A stretch of DNA of 64,000 nucleotides, from assembly GCA_905182995.1 (NCBI GenBank), contig CAJJDP010000006.1, positions 563,163 to 627,162 of the forward strand, given 5' to 3'. The position numbers were made by a program, and so were the translations under genes. Source of the DNA: Paramecium octaurelia. Its lineage: Eukaryota > Ciliophora > Oligohymenophorea > Peniculida > Parameciidae. Of this stretch, positions 11,819-23,400 are shown in pieces. Position 1 is the stretch's first letter. Each line of letters begins with the position of its first letter. The notes beneath the pieces were generated by a model, which saw nothing but the letters and a program-made list of their open reading frames with translations, was not told the DNA's origin and made no database searches.

Positions 11819-13129
11819 ATGTCATAGACCGATAAAGAATTGAAAAGGATTGAAGAGTTGGAAGAATAAGTAAATTAGGCCTTAAAGAGAAGCAGATAAC
11901 TTGATGATAGTACTAAATTTGATGAAAGCTTTTTTAAACAAGAACTTAAAGAAATGTAAGAAAGATGCTAGCAAAATCAATAAACAATGATTAGATTAGA
12001 ATAAAAGTATTTAAAAACAGGATATGAATTGAAAAATTCAGATATAATTAAAGAGAGTAGTATTGAAAAGAGTTCTGTTAAATAAAAGAGTTTATTGGAA
12101 TAAAAAAATTAATAAATCTAAGAACTCTAAAAAAAACTATTCGATACTGAAAGATAATACAATCAGTAATTATCTGAAGTGAATCGTAGAAATCAACAAT
12201 TGGAATATTAAAATTAATAACTATAGGAAGATTTATAGAATCTCTAAAATTAATAAGAAAGTATTCCTGATGTTATGGAATTGCATAGAGCCTTAGAGGA
12301 ATTACAAAAATAATATTTGGATCTATAGAATAAATTGCAGGAAACAATGAGAAACGATTAATAAGATTATTAATAAATAAAGCAAGAATACGAAGAATAT
12401 TAATTATTGACATAAAACATCATTAATTAAGAGGAGGAGTATCAAAGAAGAATATGTGAGTTGGAAGAAGAATTATAGTAAAGTTCAACATTCTAGTAAG
12501 AATTTATGAGTAGAATGAAATCTAACGAAGAATTATATTCATAACGATATAGAGATTTAAAATAAAAATACTAATAATAATTAGATGATCAACGCAAGAT
12601 TTTAGATTAGTAAATTGATGAATTGAGGGAATAGAACAATTACCTTTTTGGACAGCTCTCCAATGCCGAATGCAAAATCCAGTAGTTAGAATTTGAAATT
12701 TAAAGGAAAAGCAATCTTCAAACTTCAGTTCATTAAGAAAATAGTGTTGATTTATAAGTATCGCGAAGTAAATCATTTTCAGCTTGCCATGGAGCTTAAA
12801 ATGTCAAAACACTTTCAGATTGTGAGATTAATTCTAAAGCAAAACCTTAACATTATGTTGGGTGTTATAATAAAGGGAAATAGTCTTGTACTCAATAATC
12901 ACAATAAATATCTAATAAATAAGATTAAAGGAATGATTATAAGCAATATGACTCAAGACCTGTTAAATAAATTAATATTTCCATTGAAAAAGAAAACATT
13001 CAAGCAGATACTCTATCTTCATATAATAAAGTAAGATCCTAATCAAAAGAGCAACCTATTACATATAAACAAGTAGCTGAGTAACGATAGGCTATACTCT
13101 ATTCTAAAATCCCAAAGCCAAGAAGATGA
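11819..13129 (+). CDS. Long coiled-coil protein, glutamine-rich (436 aa)
   Basis: Intronless, 436 aa. From the N-terminus to about residue 300 it is almost continuous heptad-like coiled coil, rich in Glu, Gln, Lys and Leu (LKRIEELEEQVNQALKRS, LHRALEELQKQYLDLQNKLQ, RRICELEEELQQSS, ILDQQIDELREQN). Most glutamines are TAA/TAG codons, so it looks shattered under the standard code. The C-terminal 120 residues are polar with scattered Cys, Ser and Gln and end in basic KIPKPRR. Such proteins in ciliates are often cytoskeletal or basal-body associated, but nothing specific identifies it. Confidence 0.75.
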
Positions 13130-13269
13130 TTTGATCATTATAAATTCATACTTTTATATATCTATCAATCTAAAAATCCATTCATAAAATAAAATGTGTA
13201 ATTAGGTCAATGAGGAATAATGAGTTGGGTTTCTAATTGGATAAATAATTTAATTATATTATAAATTTT

Positions 13270-13761
13270 ATGATCAAAAGTAACCTTGAAAAAAAATGCT
13301 AAGATATGTTGAGTAATATAAAGTTTGTTTCCTAACACTCATTATCAAATGATGGAAAAGAAATATCACTTAAATTATTTAAAAAACCAGCAAATCTGAA
13401 TTATTTTGACCAATTTCAAAATAATGAACTCACATTAGAAACTAATGAAGCTATGGAGACATTAAATTTATTGACCCATTACATCAAAACTAATCATAGT
13501 CATAGGCCAGAAGAAGTCAATTACTTTTTAGATGATACTCCATCTGAGATTCTACAAAAGCCTATTCCAGAGAGTTTATAATACAAAAAATAAAATTTGT
13601 AAGGAATTTGTCTTCGCAATACGTGGTCAAAAGGACATTAATTCTTTTACATTGACTCAGGAAGTATTGTAAAAATATTGAGTGTCAAATAAGGTTATGC
13701 CACAATAGAGTACTAATAGAAAAAAGGCATTGTCCATATTAACGATCTCTAACTATAATGA
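13270..13761 (+). CDS. Unknown protein with SH3-like C-terminal segment (163 aa)
   Basis: Frame from ATG 13270 to TGA 13759-13761, 163 aa, no introns. The C-terminal part (ICLRNTWSKGHQFFYIDSG, then VKILSVKQGYATIEYQQKK, ending near VHINDL) has the strand spacing of a small beta-barrel of SH3/Tudor type, but this is only a resemblance. The N-terminal part is helical and polar. The next plus-strand gene begins just 22 nt after this stop, so the two could be exons of one gene if an unusual intron or frame change removes the TGA. I found no good intron there. Confidence 0.5.
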
Positions 13762-13783
13762 TTATTATTAATAAAATTAATCC

Positions 13784-14718
13784 ATGTTTAAAGCTAGGAA
13801 ATTAGGTCCATAATCTTACTTGGATTATCTTAGAGATGAGATGCCCACAGAGAGTACCACAATTACTAAAAAGGATCAAACTTATTGGAATAACAAGTAT
13901 ATTTTTGATGGAATGCAAAAGAAACTAGTTCTTTTCCAAAATTGCTTTTACTCAATAGAATCCTAATGAGTCACGAAACATTGAAAAAATTAAAAACTTT
14001 AAATATGAATCATAATTAAGACTAAAAAGAAATGAATATAAGAGAACTATTTTAGAAATTAAAAGTAAATAGAAGTAGTCTTAGACAAGTAAATATGTTG
14101 TATCGGATGAGGATTTAAATTTACCTCTTTTCCAAAGGCGCCCTGCATATTTAGTAAATATTAAAGCAATTTTAGGATAATTAGACTGACAATTATTGGA
14201 ACCATTTGGAACTACTTGACAAGAAACATTTAAAATAGATTTATGGACCCAAAACCTTTTAAAGACAAAGATAAGCAATAAATCAAATTGATAATAACTT
14301 CCAAGCTGATATAGAACTTTAGCAAATGAAATTAAAAGCATAATTTGATTTTAGAAATAGATTGTTGAATCATCGATCTTTGTAGGCATCTAAGGGAAAT
14401 GTTAAAGCCTTAGAACTCAGTTATTTAAGATAAATTAGACCAGAATATAAAGGATTGGTATCGTTAAATATGACTACCATTGAATAATATTTATGCCCTA
14501 CTTTATATTAGCATGTGGAAAAATATGATATTTCTACTAGTACATAAACAAAACAAAAGTAGTAATCAAAAAAAAATGCCAGATCTAGAAGTTTGAATAC
14601 CTAATAATCTGAAATTGATGAATCCTCTTGTAATCAAAAAGAGTATGAGGAGATGAATGAATCAATACAGAAATTTGAGATCAAATTAAAAGAGAAATGT
14701 CAATTTTTATAAAGATGA
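13784..14718 (+). CDS. Unknown basic protein, Gln/Lys-rich (293 aa)
   Basis: Two introns, 13928-13958 (31 nt, GTT donor, less certain) and 14154-14175 (22 nt, canonical GTA...TAG), yield 293 aa. The second intron is well supported because reading frames change exactly across it (FQRRPAYL joined to DNQTDNYWNHLELLDKKH). The protein is rich in Lys, Arg, Gln and Asn, with amphipathic helices (NFQADIELQQMKLKAQFDF) and a Ser-rich tail. The region near VKALELSYLRQIRPEYKG may be a conserved core. No family recognised. Confidence 0.55.
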
Positions 14719-15080
14719 TAATTCTTTTATTTTTAATCTCAAGCTTGATTTTGATTTTTATTAAGAATTATTTTTGTTCTTTGAAATTCCAAAAATAAAT
14801 CTTCTTCTTCTTTGGTGTTCTTGAATAAGACTCATATGTTATTGTCAATATTAATGGAACTTTATTATCAATTCTAAAGGAGATATGAAATATATTTTTA
14901 TATTTTATGGATTGTTGAATATTTTAAAATCTGTATATACAAATGTGAAAGATTTCTTTTATTTAAAATTCTAATAGCATCCAAAAAACTTATCATTATA
15001 TAAACTTGATTTTTTTTGAAATGATTCTGTCTTGTTAAGAGTGCTGAATTTTATTAATAAAATAATCTCATATAAAAATT
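14719..15080. other. Intergenic, no feature seen
   Basis: AT-rich spacer of about 360 bp before the kinase gene. No supported coding frame. Confidence 0.5.
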
Positions 15081-16302
15081 ATGGGAGGCTGTGAGTTCAA
15101 ATTTCGAGGATCCTGCGATGATACATGTATAGATATTGTAATCATTTTTATAGAGATGTCTCTCTAAAATTTTGAATTGATATCTGTTATTGGTCAAGGA
15201 GGGTTTGGTAAAGTTTACAAGGCGAGACTTTAAAAGACCAAAAATTTAATAGTAGCTTTAAAAGTTATGTCAAAAGTGAGGTATTAAATCATTTTTAAAC
15301 GTAAGAGTTATACAAAAAAAGAGTGTTAGTTCTGTCATGAATGAATTATAAATATTGTCGACTTTAAAGCACGAGTATTATTTTACAAATAATTATTCAT
15401 AGTTTTATCATTAATATAGTAAGTGCATTTTAAGATCGTTATCAATTATACTTAGCAATGGATTTCTTGGCTGGAGGAGATTTAAGATTTCATATTTGTA
15501 AATATAGAAAGTTTTCTGAGCAAATAACTAAGCATATCGCTGCTTGCATTATTATTGGATTAGATTATATCCATTCTAATGGTATAATACACAGAGACAT
15601 TAAACCTGAAAATCTCGTTTTTGATAGTGATGGATTTTTAAGAATCACTGATTTTGGAATTGCGAGAATTTGGAAACCTTAAAATAGTCATGAAACCAGT
15701 GGTACTCCAGGATATATGGCTCCTGAAGTAATGTGTAGATAAAATCATGGTGTTGCTGTAGATTACTTTGCCCTCGGAGTGATTATGCACGAATGCATTG
15801 TAATTTAATTTATTGATTGATTAAGTTAGGTAAAAGACCTTACAATGGAAAAAACAGATAAGAGATCAGAGATTAAATTATAGCAAAATAAGTGATATTG
15901 ACAGATATTCCGTAAGGTTGGAGTGAAGATGCAATAAACTTTACAAATTTACTTATGCATCGAAAACCAACCATTAGGTTAGGATGCAATGGACCTGAAG
16001 AAGTCAAAAACCACCCTTGGTTCAAAGATATCAATTGGATACAATATGAATAGAAACTAGTTTCTTCTCCATTTATTCCAGATGGAAAATTAGAAAACTA
16101 TTTAAAGTCAAATAGGTTAGAATCTTTAGAAGATTAATCAATTCTTCATTGTGAACAAATTTAATGTAAAATATTTATTAAAATCTAAGAATAATTTCTA
16201 GGTTATGAATATTTGCCATAAATAAATGGGTAAACATCTTTATTGTCAGCTTTTGCTTCTCCAAGAACTTCTAACATTAGAATTCAACTTAAAGAATAAT
16301 GA
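15081..16302 (+). CDS. AGC-type protein kinase with N-terminal MGGC acylation motif
   Basis: Four introns (15127-15153, 15281-15305, 15375-15402, 15800-15825) give 371 aa. The kinase core is complete: glycine loop [11 protein letters not shown], lysine strand VALKVMSK, catalytic loop [15 protein letters not shown], activation segment ending [10 protein letters not shown], and the C-lobe with [12 protein letters not shown] and the [10 protein letters not shown] block. The HPWF..I.W pattern followed by [12 protein letters not shown] is typical of the AGC group (PKA/PKG relatives). The N-terminus MGGCEF fits N-myristoylation at Gly2 and palmitoylation at Cys4, so membrane attachment is likely. 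No cyclic-nucleotide domain is present in the chain. The substrate is unknown. Confidence 0.88.
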
Positions 16303-16730
16303 TTTCTATATTAACTATTTATCTAATGTATATTTCAAAATATTAGTAACATATTTTATTATCTTTTTACTTTTAAATTACATCTCAAGAATATATTAAT
16401 ATATTTATTTAGTGTTTTATGAAAGTGAATTTTTTTTAAATCAGTTATAAATTGGTCATAATATATTTTTATACTTAAAGAAATAATTGATCTCGTCAAA
16501 AGTAAATTTAAAATTTAGAATTGTTTTAATTAGCTTCAAATTAAAAATACATAATTTATTCTACCCAATACTTATCTTAGAAAAGAATTAGGTGTGATCC
16601 ATAAAGAATAATTATGAATATTTTGAATTTATTCAACAATATTGTTTTCTTCAGATTAGATACACTGCGTTCGTCGGGTTATAAAATTATATGAAAAATA
16701 GTAACCACTTTTTCATTTACAAAAAGTAAT
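16303..16730. other. Intergenic, no feature seen
   Basis: About 430 bp of AT-rich sequence between the converging kinase gene and the 83-aa minus-strand gene. It must contain both 3' ends. Confidence 0.45.
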
Positions 16731-17013
16731 TCAAAAATCATAGTTGTATTCGATTGCTAAAACAGAGTGTTATTGAAAATTCAACATCATCTTATTTAAT
16801 TTCTGAATTCCATTTGCATAATAAATGCTTCCTTTTTCAAAAAGAAAATTGCAAGTCTTTTGATCTTCAATTTCTTAACAATACTTGGCTAATTCTACTT
16901 TAACCAAGAGTATTTCGATTTTTAATTCTTATTTATCAATATTTTGAACTTTCTAAGTTCAGATTTATATTTATGATCTTAACATTCTTAAATTTAATGC
17001 ATTATTCAAGCAT
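16731..17013 (-). CDS. Possible small orphan gene, 83 aa
   Basis: A minus-strand frame starting at ATG 17013 becomes a clean 83-aa protein if a 31-nt intron (16953-16983) is removed. The spliced length is divisible by 3 and the exon-exon join (CIKFKN to KVQNIDKQE) keeps a continuous helical, Lys/Glu-rich character. The second half reads DQKTCNFLFEKGSIYYANG. No family or targeting signal is recognised. It is too short for its composition to be decisive, so it could also be a remnant of a larger gene. Confidence 0.4.
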
Positions 17014-17771
17014 TAACCTTACAACACCTAAAAATAGAGTGTAACTTATTAAAAGCATTCTTATTGGCTGGATTTGGTTAATTTAATATAATTAACTATA
17101 ACGTATATGTAGACATACATTATTTAAGAAGTATTAAATATGTAAAGCTATATAATTTATAATTTAATTAATATTATAAAAGGTATTTTTATTTATTTTT
17201 TATGAAATTTATAAATAAATGATCTATTGTGATATTTATCACAAATTATAGCTAAGCAAGCATTTAAAGAGCAAAGGAATGTTATTTCTATTTATTGAAC
17301 TATTTTCTTAATTCCATCATTTTTCAGTTTAACTCTATAAATGGTATTTTTACTTAAATAAGTAATGAATCTCAAGGTAACTTATCTCTTTGATAGACTT
17401 TTTTGTACAAAATTCACTTTTAAGGGAAGAATAAATTTATGAAAATAAATTATATTTTAAATTTTCAGTTTTATCAACTTTATATTATAGAAATCCATAA
17501 ACAAACTTAGGTCCTACAATGAGCATTTTTCATTGAATTTCATATTAAAGCTGCATTAATTCATATATACGATTTAAAATAAACTATTAAATGTTAAAAG
17601 CGGTACCTTCTAATATAATAAACAATTTATCGGAATTTCAGTTTTTTTTATTGTTTATATACAAAAATGAAGTTTGCTTCTTTTCTTCCATCAGATGGAA
17701 GAGATGAGCATTTTAATGATTGTTTGTATAAGATATAATATAAAAAAACTCTATCAAGGCAGTTGGAATGA
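17014..17771. other. Intergenic, AT-rich
   Basis: About 760 bp, upstream of the 83-aa gene and downstream of the Myb gene. Several short frames exist on both strands but none has support from composition or splice signals. Confidence 0.4.
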
Positions 17772-18464
17772 TCAAAACTGAAATTTGAGAAATTAGTCCA
17801 TTTTTGTAATGAATGAGGAAAGCATGCCACAAATCATCGGACAACTATATGAATTAGGTATCATGTTGATTAAGTCTTAATGATCAATAAATTAGCTGTC
17901 CTCGCTCATTCTATCAATCTAGTTCTCAGTTTTAGATTCTTATTCATTTTATGTGTATTCTCTACAATATAGATATATATATTACATTCCCATTAATTCT
18001 TCCCATCTATATCTTAAGTTCTTGTAATATCTATTTTTTAGCATACTAACTGTCCTTTTTGGGAATTACTTCACAATTCTTGAAAATTGAGTTCCATGCT
18101 GATGTACTAAGGTTAGGAGTCTCATATCCTCCTCAGGTTAAAACTCTTTAATTCTTTTAACCTTTTTTTTGTATTAAGTCTTCTTCATTTTAGTACTATG
18201 GATATTTTTTTTTATTTGATCTTTCCATGGTCCTTTCTTTATTGAAACCTTAAAATGTTCTACTATGGCGCTAACATCGTCTCCACAATCAAAATTTACA
18301 AGGTTCTAGAAATCATTTTAAGTGCTGTAATTAGATAAAGCTAAGAAATAGTTATTCAAACTACCTTGTTCTTATGATTCTTGTTCACTCCAAATGGTTT
18401 AGAATGTCAAAATTTATTTGTTTTCATCAATACTCACTTCATGTTACCAATTAGTATTAGACAT
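17772..18464 (-). CDS. Myb/SANT-domain protein (230 aa)
   Basis: Intronless minus-strand frame, 230 aa. Residues about 108-160 form one Myb-like DNA-binding repeat: a helix starting PEEDMRLLTLVHQHG, then FSRIVKQFPKRT, then VSMLKNRYYKNLRYRW, with the regular spacing of bulky hydrophobic/aromatic residues found in Myb and SANT repeats. Just before it lies a very basic stretch (MKKTQYKKKVKRIKE) that could be a nuclear signal or add DNA contacts, preceded by the KKGPWKDQ motif that resembles the start of another, degenerate repeat. A transcription or chromatin role is likely. Target genes cannot be inferred. Confidence 0.75.
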
Positions 18465-18986
18465 AAATTATATTAAGTCAAGATATTTTAAATATTAAAT
18501 TGATTTGTTTAAATACTGCCTTTTATTTCTAAGTATTTGAATTAATTTAATTAACTCGTTTATTCGGTTAACCTATATTAACGAATTGATATTTTAATAC
18601 TAGTATTTTTTTGAGCTATTCAAAAATTGCTTTTGTGATGTAATATAAAAAAAATTTATTATTTTTGTATTTATTCAAATAAATTATTTAAGTTTAACTA
18701 AGTATTATAATTCAATTTATAAATAAATAGAAAAAACAAATTTAAGATCTTGACAAAAAATTCACTTTTTCTTAAATTGATTAAATTTAAAACCTAATTT
18801 AAAAATAATTTAATGTTCTTATATATTTTGAAAAGTAGAATAGTATTCTAGTTCTAAATAAAACTTTAATAAATATAGCCCCACAGATTACTAAATATTA
18901 GCAATTTTAGACAAGGATTCTTCCTTAAAAATACCTTCCTTACAGTAATTAAAAAGTTAAGTATCAATAATAAAATATTTATATAA
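18465..18986. other. Intergenic, no feature seen
   Basis: About 520 bp between the start of the Myb gene and the stop of SPO11. A different minus-strand frame runs 18866-19072 over the end of SPO11 but is a shadow. Confidence 0.45.
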
Positions 18987-20060
18987 TCAATATAATAGAT
19001 CACAATCTTAACGTTGCATAATTTGTAATACGAATTCGGATAGGTTCCGAAATTGCATGTCTTCAATTTCATACTTTTCTTTGTTATCCATAATTTATTT
19101 CCATTCTTCAGGTAGGTTAGTGTTACTTTTAATTTGTTCTAAAAGTTAAATTTCTCTCTGATTTAACTTATTCTTTTTCTTAATTTATAACTAATCTAAA
19201 GGAAAGTAGGAATTTAACCACTAAATCCAGGGTATGTTATTGAGTTCATGACTTGTGTAGGCATTACCAAAAGCATATTATTATAAAATATCGTATCCAT
19301 GAGGATCCATATCTCCAAAATAATACACTGGTATGTATGGATTCATTAAGGATAAATATTTGATAAAAGACTTGGTAGCATAACAAGGATAACCTTTTCC
19401 TGTAATCAAGACAGTGTTTTACAGGAATTCTTAATGCATCTCGTTTATCAAGTGAAAATACACAGTCTCTTTTTCAACTACTAGTATCCACTTACCATAA
19501 ATTTCAGGTTACCATTCATCCATAAACTCAGTGATATTCAATCCTTTCCCTTATGAGGTTAATTATAACAAGTCTAATTCAATGTCTTATTTTCTGAGTA
19601 TTAAAGAACCGCAAACTAAACCTTTTGAAGCTGAGATTATGTGTAATTATTTTCTTTAAATCTAAATATTATGCGAAAATTATTTTATAACTAAATTTAA
19701 GTTCTCTTATTTTTAAAATATATTTTGATTCATATAGAAGATCTCCCTTTTTGTATGATAGGAATCATTTAAGATACCATCCAATGACACTCTCATTACG
19801 ATTAGATAATGGCATAATTCTTTCAAACTTTAAAATTTTAGTTCTTATGTGCTGTTCTTGTTTATTATTATATCCAATATTTTATCAAGATGATTTCGAA
19901 ACACATCAATAATTTCAGATGGTTCTTTGATACTCCTTTCAATTTTTTCCATTTCTTCATTTAATAATGCTAAGTTCATTTTATTTACAATTTTAGGGTG
20001 TATTAATAATAATAATAATTGCAATTCGTTTACTAAACCTAATATTAATATTAAATTCAT
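18987..20060 (-). CDS. SPO11: SPO11 / topoisomerase VI A subunit-like meiotic DNA cleavage protein
   Basis: Intronless, 357 aa from ATG 20060; an internal ATG at 19979 is an alternative start and would leave more promoter room. The winged-helix part carries the catalytic tyrosine motif HTKREIFYMN with Tyr109, matching the RDIFY signature of SPO11. The Toprim part has the metal-binding Glu in WILVVEKET, then VLITGKGYPCYATKSF and the acidic loop YYFGDMDPHGYDIL. Length is normal for the family. SPO11 forms the double-strand breaks that start meiotic recombination by a covalent tyrosine-DNA link; in a ciliate this acts in the micronucleus during meiosis. Its start lies 45 bp from the divergent gene at 20106. 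Confidence 0.9.
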
Positions 20061-20105
20061 ATTATGAACTCTAGCTCATTATCTACTACAGCATCATTTA
20101 CAAAA

Positions 20106-21284
20106 ATGAAATAGATGCTAACATAGACGGGATTTGGTGATGAAAAAAAAGAGTTACTCAAAATAAAATCTGAATGGAGAAGTTTATACAATAATGAAAT
20201 TTTTTAAGATTTTGTCTTTCTTAGAGAAGCTTCGCAAACTCGTTTGGCTACTGAAAAAATAGAAAAAGAGAGAAGAAATAGAAAGGATAGTATTTTATTA
20301 CCCTTCCTAAAATAACAACAATAAAAAAGAATGGAACAAGCCAGAAAATTCACTCTCATCGGATCTCTTGCATAATTAAGTGATTTTACACCTTCCGTAA
20401 CGTTTATTAATAAAAACAATTTTGAAGAAATCTATTCAATACTATCTACTTTGGTAAAATCTGTTTTAATTCAACAATTACAAACCTTGATGCCCGATTT
20501 AGAGAAACTTGTTAATGCCTGTAAACAATGTGGAATTGTAGGGTTTTATTTTATGGCAATCTATTTTTAAACTCAAATATAATATGTATATTGTAGAAGG
20601 AAGGAAGGCTATAACATATGGAAAAGGTTTTTGAGAACTTGCAACTTACAAGGCAAGAGACTCTAAAAATATAAACTTTTGGCTTATAGGCAATTAGCAA
20701 GATGTGCTCTAGATTTAGGAGATTTAGATAAAGAAGCCATTTATCTTAAGAAATTATTAAAACTCTCTTGGGTTGTTAAAGATAGAAACTATGAATTACT
20801 ATGTTATGATATGATTGCTATCAATTATTATTATAGAGGAGACGTAAACAGAGCTTAGTTCTTCCATTCGAAATTTGTGTCAGGAGAATTTGAAGCAGCT
20901 GAATCCAATATTAGAATTGCTGGAGTGTCCTCCTATCTCAATACATAGAAGTTGAAGGCTTAAGTGAATGATTAGGACTCATTCAGCCTGGATGATATGG
21001 ATTTAGATATCATTATTTAGAAAGATAACATTCTCAAGTGGTAGAAAGGATTACCAGTATTTGATAGTAGACATATCACCTAACATCGAGTGCTCATAAA
21101 TCAATGGAGTTGTAATCGAGATCTGACTGTTCATTTAATCAATCGAGAAAAATAAAAGCATAAAACAGAGGAAGAAGATATAGGATTTGTCCCCCTCAAT
21201 CAAAACATAAAAAGACTTCTTAAATTATTCTAGTTTGATGTCAAATATTTTATACAAAATGGGTATCTTTATGATTTCTAATGA
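20106..21284 (+). CDS. TPR-like helical repeat protein (392 aa)
   Basis: Intronless frame of 392 aa. The middle region has tandem helical hairpins of TPR type: YKLLAYRQLARCALDLGD, KEAIYLKKLLKLSWVVKD, YELLCYDMIAINYYYRGD, VNRAQFFHSKFVSGEFE, with the alanine/glycine/tyrosine positions expected. The N-terminal 100 residues are basic and Gln-rich; the C-terminus is polar with acidic patches (DSFSLDDMDLDIII). It is likely a scaffold. It shares a 45-bp intergenic region with SPO11 and could share its promoter. Confidence 0.65.
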
Positions 21285-21661
21285 TAATTTATTTGACATT
21301 TCATTATCCTAACATCTATTTTTACTAATAAATGTTGTATAAAAATGTGATTTAATTTCATTATATACACATCTATTAATTAATTGTTATATAGTATAGA
21401 GATGCATATAAGTTTCTTTTCATAATCCCTAATGCTTTTCAACATAGTAAAATAATAATAAATTTAAAGATTACACTAAAGTCTTTTTGACTTATACTTG
21501 AACATAGTTTAAAGTATCCTTAATGAGTATATTGATTAGAAACATAGATATGAGGTAATTTTATAAAACAATTGATAAAAAATTGCATTCTAATGAGAAA
21601 TTATAAATAAACAATAATCTTGTAGCATCATATTTAAAAATAATTTTTAAATAATAATAAA
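21285..21661. other. Promoter/leader region of the ribosomal protein gene
   Basis: AT-rich spacer of about 375 bp. No coding frame supported. Confidence 0.4.
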
Positions 21662-22053
21662 ATGAAGTACGTTGCTGCATATGCCTTGCTTGTTTTAGGA
21701 GGAAACAACCAACCCAGTATTATTTCATCTCTATCCAATAGCTGAGGCTTAACTTACTTAATTGCTCAAAGAAGCTGGAGTCGAGCCAGTTGCTGCAGAT
21801 GTCAATTTAGTTGTCAATGCCTTAAAAGGAAAGAGCTTGGCTGAAGTTATAAAGGAAGGTTCAAAATAACTCACAAGTTTGTCAGTCGGAGGAGGAGCTT
21901 GTAATTCTGATTTCTAAACATTTAGCATAAAGCTCAGCCCCAGTTGCTTAAGCAACACCAGCAGCCTAAACAACTCAAGCACCAAAGGCTGAAGCACCAA
22001 AGAAGGTTGAAGAACCCGAAGAAGATGTTGATATGGGAGGTCTCTTTGATTGA
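21662..22053 (+). CDS. RPLP2: 60S acidic ribosomal stalk protein P2
   Basis: Introns 21717-21741 and 21901-21925 (both 25 nt) give 113 aa, the normal P2 length. The N-terminus MKYVAAYALLVLGG is the standard P2 dimerisation helix. It is followed by LLKEAGVEPVAADVNLVVN, GKSLAEVIKEG, the SVGGGA hinge, an Ala/Pro/Gln-rich linker and an acidic end DVDMGGLFD. P2 pairs with P1 on the large ribosomal subunit stalk and recruits translation GTPases. The C-terminal GLFD matches the usual GFGLFD/LFD contact motif. The glutamine-rich linker is written mostly with TAA codons. Confidence 0.95.
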
Positions 22054-22113
22054 GCATTTATTAAGTTTCATATAGTACAATAATAAATCAATAATAATAA
22101 TCAATTAATTATT

Positions 22114-23049
22114 TCAATCTAATACTTTATAATCGGCATTTGTGGTCGAAAAGAGAATGTATAATTATTCTGAAATAGTGTTTCCTAATTTCTTAGAAGT
22201 TTATTGAACAATCCCTTGAACAACTTCGATTTCACTAAGCAAATGAGGTCTCTTCTCAATATCAGTGTTCTTATAAGCATTAATTAGTGATTTGATGGAT
22301 GGATATTTTAAAACTATGGCTCTGGCTTTAGCTTCACTTATACCTGGAATCTAAGTCAGCATAGCCATCCAATACAACTCATATGTATTTGTAATTCCAG
22401 CGTTTTCGGCTTTAAATAAGCTGAAATCTCCTCTATCTCTAAATAAACATGGTATTTTATTTTATTTTTTCTTCCATTAAACACTACATAACAAACATTA
22501 AGCAATTTCTTCAATGGTTTGTTTCAGAGATTTTGTATTAATTACATCCACTTTATTGTTTAATTGGAGATCCAATACAAATTAATCAAATTCTTGTTGA
22601 TATTGCACAAATTGATTTTGTGCATAAATCAATTCTTTAATTTCTTCTAAAATTATGATTGTTTTGCAATCGTTTTCTTTATGAGTAACTACCAATTCCA
22701 AAATGTTATCTAAACTTTTAAATTATTCTTTGGCCATGACAATTACACATAGAAAAGGTGATCTCTAACAATTTTACATAAAAACCTTGGATGATTCAAG
22801 GTTTTTATTTTTGGAATATTTTTCAATAATTTAGGATACATTTTACTTTGATCTGCCTTTGTTCATAGTTTCATTGATGTAGATTTTAAATTTGTTGGGG
22901 TTATTGTAATTTTCAGATCCTTTTTGGCAGCATTCTTATTCAAATTATTCATAAAAAGATTTCACAGTTTTGTTTGCATCTTTAACATTATCATCAAATA
23001 GAATGTAAAAATCATTAAATTGGTTCTTTTCTATTAGTTCTGAAATCAT
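22114..23049 (-). CDS. EME1/MMS4-like partner of the MUS81 nuclease (ERCC4/XPF family)
   Basis: Intronless, 311 aa. The C-terminal region ends in a helix-hairpin-helix block, LYWMAMLTQIPGISEAKARA, IVLKYPSIKSLINAYKN, very close to EME1-type proteins, with the GISEAKA hairpin and the YPS..L..AY continuation. The central part (FLCVIVMAKEQ, CKTIIILEEIKELIY) fits an ERCC4 nuclease-like fold but lacks the ERKxxxD catalytic signature, as expected for the non-catalytic partner. MUS81-EME1 cuts branched recombination intermediates. It is shorter than animal EME1. A divergent MUS81 or XPF relative is the alternative. Confidence 0.65.
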
Positions 23050-23400
23050 TATGAAGTTCAATTTTAAAATTAAAATTTTATTACTTAGAGCAAAGAGAAA
23101 GGTATTTTTATAATTTAATCACTTGAACCACTTAATTTACTTAAGTTTGGGGAGTTGATATATGTATATATATGTGTCTTTGATAATGAGACTCAAAATG
23201 ATTATGATATATAATAATTAAAGTTTGGAATAGGAAATCTATTTTAAGATGCAAAAATTCGTACTAAAGTATATTATGATGTTAATTTTATTCATTAAAA
23301 ATATTGATCTGGGAAATAGAGGGAATTATTTATATTTAAATAAAAGCTTTTAATTAGGATATTATTTATATAAATCTTTTATCAAAAGAGCAGCGCATTA
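23050..23400. other. Intergenic between divergent genes
   Basis: About 350 bp AT-rich region that should contain promoters for both the EME1-like gene and the helicase gene. It includes a run of TATATATG repeats near 23160 but no gene. Confidence 0.45.

Noticed and set aside
12522-13034. Opposite and alternate frames within the coiled-coil gene
   Set aside because: Shadows of the continuous 436-aa frame 11819-13129.
18866-19072. Minus-strand 68-aa frame at the end of SPO11
   Set aside because: Overlaps the SPO11 C-terminus in another frame; hydrophobic AT-rich translation only.
23160-23180. TATATATG run as a possible microsatellite or telomere-like repeat
   Set aside because: Too short and simple; ordinary for AT-rich intergenic DNA.
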